In this document: positions 60,893 to 64,000 of the stretch, in pieces | Position numbering within the stretch: the stretch's first letter is position 1 | How the letters are laid out: each line of letters opens with the position of its first letter | Assembly: GCA_965151315.1 (NCBI GenBank) | Contig: CBCTZG010000001.1 | Coordinates: forward strand, 1 to 64,000 | DNA length: 64,000 nucleotides | From: Avimonoglobus sp965151315 | Lineage (GTDB): Bacteria > Bacillota > Clostridia > UBA1381 | Direction of reading: 5' to 3' | Made by a program: the position numbers and the translations under genes | The notes under the pieces: generated by a model | The model's database searches: none | Seen by the model: the letters and a program-made list of their open reading frames with translations, nothing else | Told to the model about the DNA's origin: nothing

Positions 60893-61078
60893 GTGAAAAA
60901 TCAAAAACACTTGGGGATTTGTATTGATCAGACGTTACATTATAAGCTGACGTATATTGCCAACTATGAAGGCCGGACGATCAGCGGCCTTTTCACCTGG
61001 CTATTTCGGCAGCACATAGAGCATTTTGAAAAGAAGAACGGTCCTATTGCACTGCCGGCGCGCCAAAACGAAAATTAA
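60893..61078 (+). CDS. Small ribbon-helix-helix-like protein
   Basis: GTG start after GAGGTG. A 61-residue protein with the pattern HLGICIDQTLHYKLTYIANYEG and RTISGLFTWLFRQHIEHFE: a strand followed by two helices, as in the neighbouring Arc-type protein, though more divergent. It is probably a DNA-binding regulator or the antitoxin-like half of a lost pair; no toxin lies beside it. Confidence 0.65.
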   Translation: MKNQKHLGICIDQTLHYKLTYIANYEGRTISGLFTWLFRQHIEHFEKKNGPIALPARQNEN

Positions 61079-61107
61079 AAAATTCGCCTTGTTTTCCAAA
61101 AAAATAC

Positions 61108-61136
61108 TTGACAGTGTGTACTCTCTGTGGTAAAAT
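61108..61136 (+). promoter_or_regulatory. tRNA-Trp promoter
   Basis: TTGACA, 17 nt, TAAAAT, ending 16 nt before the tRNA 5' end. Confidence 0.85.
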
Positions 61137-61152
61137 AGTTAAGTATTTGTGA

Positions 61153-61228
61153 AGGGGTGTAGCTCAGTTGGTAGAGCATTGGTCTCCAAAACCAAGTGCC
61201 CAAGGTTCGAGTCCTTGTACCCCTGCCA
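61153..61228 (+). tRNA. tRNA-Trp (anticodon CCA)
   Basis: A 76-nt cloverleaf: acceptor AGGGGTG / TACCCCT (one G-T), D-arm GCTC...GAGC, anticodon stem TTGGT/ACCAA with loop CTCCAAA (CCA reads UGG), T-arm CAAGG-TTCGAGT-CCTTG, discriminator G and encoded CCA. Its 3' end is the junction with the 192-bp tandem repeats. Confidence 0.97.
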
Positions 61229-61663
61229 TTGTCAAATTGTCCGCAGGCTTGGAAATAGACCAGGTCTGTGGGCTTTTTAATTTTGCAGCGGTCCAGGTTC
61301 TCGCCTTGTGCCGCTGGTTTCATTGTCGCGGGCCGCAAAAGCGCCCGCTCAGTGAAACCGAACCACCGGCGGCTCGCTGATACTGCCGCAGGCAGCGCAC
61401 CGCCGCCGTCGCCCCTGCCATTGTCAAATTGTCCGCAGGCTTGGAAATAGACCAGGTCTGTGGGCTTTTTAATTTTGCAGCGGTCCAGGTTCTCGCCTTG
61501 TGCCGCTGGTTTCATTGTCGCGGGCCGCAAAAGCGCCCGCTCAGTGAAACCGAACCACCGGCGGCTCGCTGATACTGCCGCAGGCAGCGCACCGCCGCCG
61601 TCGCCCCTGCCATTGTCAAATTGTCCGCAGGCTTGGAAATAAATCAGGTCTGTGGGCTTTTTA
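61225..61663 (+). repeat. Tandem 192-bp repeats (two perfect, one partial) at the tRNA-Trp 3' end
   Basis: Units start at 61225, 61417 and 61609, each with GCCATTGTCAAATTGTCCGC. The first two are identical over 192 bp; the third stops being similar after ~55 bp and has AAT for GAC. Each unit begins with the tRNA's own last bases and its terminator, and the two internal junctions carry CCCCTGCCATTGTC, so the tRNA end is copied as well. Short frames inside are not credible genes. They may derive from unequal crossing-over or from repeated use of a tRNA attachment site. Confidence 0.93.
61241..61280 (+). terminator. tRNA-Trp terminator, repeated at 61433 and 61625
   Basis: Twelve-base arms CCGCAGGCTTGG and CCAGGTCTGTGG (G-T pairs included) around AAATAGA, then GCTTTTTAATTTT. 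Because it lies in the repeat unit, it occurs three times in a row behind the tRNA. Confidence 0.85.
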
Positions 61664-61792
61664 TCTTATCCCACTAATTTTTTTCGGATTTGAACAATTC
61701 TGCAATTTGTCGATAAATTAATAGAAGGGTAAATCTTTAATAGCAGATCTGGAACGGGACAGTTGCACAGAGATAATAGAATAATCTTATTA

Positions 61793-61821
61793 TTGACAAA
61801 ATTGAAAAAATGTGGTATAAT
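61793..61821 (+). promoter_or_regulatory. Consensus sigma-A promoter of the toxin gene
   Basis: TTGACA, 17 nt, TATAAT, ending 92 nt before the toxin ATG. The 61664-61792 stretch before it is AT-rich with no gene seen. The leader carries the large inverted repeat at 61819-61897. Confidence 0.85.
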
Positions 61822-61897
61822 TATTGCACTAAGCAACATCGACAGAGGGATGAAGTGATTTATTTTTTTAACCCTAAAGTTGCATAATGCAATAATT
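61819..61897 (+). promoter_or_regulatory. Long leader inverted repeat before the toxin gene
   Basis: Arms AATTATTGCA-ctaa-GCAAC (61819-61837) and GTTGC-ataa-TGCAATAATT (61879-61897) pair over 15 bases around a symmetrical 4-nt bulge. The right arm ends 2 nt before the AAGAAAGGAAG ribosome binding region. It could be a regulator-binding site at the promoter or an RNA hairpin that limits toxin translation. Confidence 0.6.
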
Positions 61898-61913
61898 AAG
61901 AAAGGAAGATCAG

Positions 61914-63482
61914 ATGGACGAATTGGAAATTGGAAAAGCGGCTGAAAGCATGGCAAATGACATAATCCGGGATGTTACCTATATATTTGGTATATTTGTT
62001 CCCCCAGAAGCGGGTAACAATAGGCTGGACCGCCTGAAACAGCGGATCCCTCCGGCTGACCGGAAGCGGATTGATTTTACGGGCAATGCGTTGCTTGCGG
62101 AATTAGCTGAAAAAGAATTTATCACCCCATACGACGTGCTTTCGGCAGAAATCACGGGACGGGTCCGGCAATTTTACGGGGACATTGCCCTGAGCAGTCA
62201 AGCCCTGCATGAGCTGGAGAAATATGGAGCACGAAGCGAAAGGTTTAAGACGCAGTTCGCGGAAAGGGTAAACGCCGCAGCGGATTATGCTGTCACTATG
62301 GTGATTAAAGCGCTGGACCGTTCGATCCTACAAAATAAGGATGTGAAGGGTACGGCGGACGAGATTGCCGAAGCGGTGAAAAAGCGGGCCGAAGCGGCCC
62401 AGGCCATGGTGACAGACAGTTATAGACAAATGCTTGTATATATGGTATTATGGGAATATCAGGATCAGGGATTCAGCCAATATCAATATATTGCCAAGGA
62501 TGAGAACTGCTCAACGTGCAGCGGGCTGGACGGGCAGGTGTTTTCGATTGACGCGGCGCAGACGGGCGAAAACCTTGCGCCCATGCATCCAAACTGTGAC
62601 TGTGTGACCGGGATCCTGGACGGCGACGGCAAGGTCATTTTGACCATAGGCCAGGATGGGTTTCAAAGCGGCGCCGGGGACGATGCTGAGCCGGTACATT
62701 GGTATACGCCGCTGCTGCGGATCCCGGAGGACGCGTGGACCATGTGGAACGCAATGGCCAATGCGGAATATGAGCGGTTTAAAAATATAACTGGCCCGCT
62801 GAGCTTCCTGGACTGGATGACCTATGGTTTGGTCAGCAGCACGATCGAACGGGGACAGGTAATGCTGAACGATCCAAGCCTGTATCATATAGCCAATTGG
62901 CTGACCATGGGCGGCGCGGACATGGTTCAGGGGGCGTTTATGCCGGAGGAGCCCCTTTCGCTGACCCATTGGCTGGACTCCTTTGGAACGGTGACGGCCG
63001 GGTATGGGGCGTATCAGGCGGGGAAGAGACTGCTGGCTGGGGAAAAGATAGACATACAAAATAAAATAGATTCAAAACAAGGAAATAAAGAACTGGGAAT
63101 AGATGAGATGGTTGTTTCGGATTCAAAATACCTGAATTCGTTAGGAGATATTGATTGGGAAAAGTATGCGCCGAATGGCGGATATATACCGAATACAAAA
63201 GTGTCTGGCAAGACAATTCAGGCAGGAACAATCATCGATAGGTATGGGAGCTATTATGGGAAATATGTTTCTCCGGTAGGAATCCCCTATGAACAGCGGT
63301 CATTACCTTATTTTGAGAATGTAAATGCCTATCATAAATATGAGGTACTGAAGCCAATAAACAATGTTACGCAAGGAAAAATCTCTGCAGCATTTGGTCA
63401 AATCGGTGGTGGTATCCAATATGAACTGCCAGCAACGATTAAAGATTTGATTAGAGATGGCTTTTTAAAGGAGATAAAATAA
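61914..63482 (+). CDS. MuF-domain polymorphic toxin with C-terminal TNT (NAD+ glycohydrolase) domain
   Basis: ATG 61914 follows AAAGGAAG. The ~200-residue N-terminal part plus KDENCSTCSGLDGQVFSIDA and PMHPNCDCVTGILD (about 190-240) is the minor-head (MuF / SPP1 gp7-like) domain with its Cys/His metal-like ending. A middle hinge (HWLDSFGTVTAGYGAYQAGK, about 352-371) precedes the C-terminal tip, about 430-522. That tip has the tuberculosis-necrotizing-toxin pattern: IDRYGSYYGKYVSPVGIPYE, then RSLP, YHKYEVLKPI, FGQIGGGIQYELP and IKDLIRDGFLKEI. TNT domains destroy NAD+. MuF-toxin fusions are known from Firmicutes prophages, where the capsid is thought to carry them, yet no other phage gene is visible here. 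Its stop overlaps the immunity ATG by one base. Confidence 0.87.
   Translation: MDELEIGKAAESMANDIIRDVTYIFGIFVPPEAGNNRLDRLKQRIPPADRKRIDFTGNALLAELAEKEFITPYDVLSAEITGRVRQFYGDIALSSQALHELEKYGARSERFKTQFAERVNAAADYAVTMVIKALDRSILQNKDVKGTADEIAEAVKKRAEAAQAMVTDSYRQMLVYMVLWEYQDQGFSQYQYIAKDENCSTCSGLDGQVFSIDAAQTGENLAPMHPNCDCVTGILDGDGKVILTIGQDGFQSGAGDDAEPVHWYTPLLRIPEDAWTMWNAMANAEYERFKNITGPLSFLDWMTYGLVSSTIERGQVMLNDPSLYHIANWLTMGGADMVQGAFMPEEPLSLTHWLDSFGTVTAGYGAYQAGKRLLAGEKIDIQNKIDSKQGNKELGIDEMVVSDSKYLNSLGDIDWEKYAPNGGYIPNTKVSGKTIQAGTIIDRYGSYYGKYVSPVGIPYEQRSLPYFENVNAYHKYEVLKPINNVTQGKISAAFGQIGGGIQYELPATIKDLIRDGFLKEIK
62971..63033 (+). repeat. Toxin hinge repeat, copy in the MuF-TNT gene
   Basis: About 63 bp encoding the LDSFGTVTAGYGAYQAGK hinge. 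It is over 90% identical to 63795-63857. Such a shared boundary is what allows different toxin tips to be swapped by recombination. Confidence 0.88.
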
Positions 63483-63706
63483 TGAACAGAGAAATTCTAA
63501 AAAAAATCTTAGAACAAAACGGAATATCGCCAGAATTATATAATCTGAATGGTGTTGGAAGAACAGATGAGAGATTTTGTATTGACTGGACAGATAATCA
63601 ATGGCATGTGTTTTTTAGTGAAAGAGGAAAACGGACAACGGATGAAGTTTTTAAAACAGAAGAAGAAGCGTGCATTTTTCTATATAATCAACTGATTGAT
63701 AAATAA
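63482..63706 (+). CDS. Candidate immunity protein for the TNT toxin
   Basis: ATG overlaps the toxin stop (TAATG), the tight coupling expected of an immunity gene. The 74-residue acidic cytoplasmic protein (ILEQNGISPELYNLNG; RFCIDWTDNQWHVFFSERGK; EEEACIFLYNQL) resembles small immunity-type proteins found beside Firmicutes polymorphic toxins. I infer that it blocks the NADase tip; there is no motif proof. Confidence 0.72.
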   Translation: MNREILKKILEQNGISPELYNLNGVGRTDERFCIDWTDNQWHVFFSERGKRTTDEVFKTEEEACIFLYNQLIDK

Positions 63707-63754
63707 TAGATTGATATAATCTATATTTAGTACGTTTTATAGGAATGGGCGTGA

Positions 63755-64000
63755 AAAAATAATTACGGGAAATCAACATTTTTAGAACATCTTCGGCTGG
63801 ACTCCTTTGGAACGGTGATGGCCGGGTATGGGGCGTATCAGGCGGGGAAAAGTCTGCGGATAAATGGGAATGGCCGTACACAACCGACAAGTACGGCTAA
63901 GAATACCATAACCAGTACAGAAATTTCCGCGGGTACATTAAGCAACACTGAAGCCAGAAGATGGTATTTAGAGAATGAAGCAAAAATACCAGAATTAGTT
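63755..64000 (+). pseudogene. Orphan toxin C-terminal cassette (runs off the window)
   Basis: A frame opens after the stop at 63752 with no start codon or ribosome binding site before the hinge. From 63797 it encodes LDSFGTVMAGYGAYQAGKSL, a copy of the MuF-TNT hinge, and then a different sequence (TSTEISAGTLSNTEARRWYL, ENEAKIPELV) that continues past 64000. This is the layout of a displaced alternative toxin tip kept as a silent cassette. The EARRWYLENEAKIPEL stretch reminds me of leaders before other Firmicutes toxin tips; its activity is not visible. Confidence 0.75.
63795..63857 (+). repeat. Toxin hinge repeat, copy in the orphan cassette
   Basis: Partner of 62971-63033, displaced by 824 bp. 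The match begins abruptly at GGCTGGACTCC and fades after the AYQAGK codons, marking the cassette boundary. Confidence 0.88.

Noticed and set aside
61168..61642. Several 60-151-codon frames in the tRNA/192-bp repeat region
   Set aside because: They run through the tRNA or its terminators and are identical only because the DNA is repeated; no ribosome binding sites.
61225..61663. CRISPR array
   Set aside because: The units are 192 bp and contiguous with no spacers; it is a tandem duplication.

Overview
The window comes from a spore-forming bacterium of the class Clostridia. Four things point there: many S-layer-homology (SLH) proteins, a YesM/YesN-type two-component system beside LplB/LplC-type sugar permeases, the spore-maturation pair spmA-spmB, and purine-rich ribosome binding sites with sigma-A promoters spaced 17 nt. 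Base composition is moderately GC-rich. A gut or plant-fibre-degrading lineage (for example a Monoglobus-like pectin user) would fit, but this is inference from gene content.

Region 1 (1-38096) is a large extracellular carbohydrate-use locus. A left gene run (1-14945, + strand) encodes the end of an SLH protein, a ~900-residue SLH-headed protein, two pectate-lyase-3-type beta-helix proteins, a stand-alone propeller protein and a heparinase-II/III-like protein without a signal peptide. A convergent histidine kinase/AraC response regulator pair (15135-17968, - strand) follows. It is divergent from a ~20-kb run (18151-38054): two LplB/LplC permeases, a propeller protein, beta-helix proteins with or without SLH domains, a second ~900-residue SLH-headed protein, an LplA-type binding lipoprotein and a last SLH-beta-helix protein, ended by a strong terminator. 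The likely scheme is that SLH-anchored beta-helix enzymes cut a complex (probably acidic, pectin-like) polysaccharide at the cell surface, the importer takes up fragments using an ATPase encoded elsewhere, and the YesMN pair senses and induces. One junction (22455-22488) looks like a -1 frameshift that joins two ORFs.

Region 2 (38138-43985) holds a GntR/YtrA-type repressor with a 39-bp operator, an ABC exporter pair, a GNAT acetyltransferase, a VanRS-like two-component system on the opposite strand, a GtrA-like protein and a 58-residue membrane protein that was easy to miss.

Region 3 (44010-51582) holds a YifB/ComM AAA ATPase, a Cys-rich acidic protein behind a sporulation-type promoter, and a MarR-controlled heterodimeric ABC exporter. 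A HEAT-like gene broken by an in-frame stop lies inside that cluster. A ~300-bp internally deleted IS3-family remnant follows.

Region 4 (51609-60533) is mostly housekeeping: thyA-folA, spmA-spmB, pgk-tpiA-gpmI, a cation-diffusion-facilitator transporter and a GH26-like secreted protein with a copper-amine-oxidase-type C-terminus.

Region 5 (60545-64000) is accessory. It has divergent ribbon-helix-helix genes, a tRNA-Trp followed by two perfect 192-bp tandem repeats plus a third partial copy, and a MuF-TNT polymorphic toxin with its own consensus promoter and a one-base-overlapping candidate immunity gene. An orphan alternative toxin tip that shares the toxin's hinge sequence runs off the end of the window.
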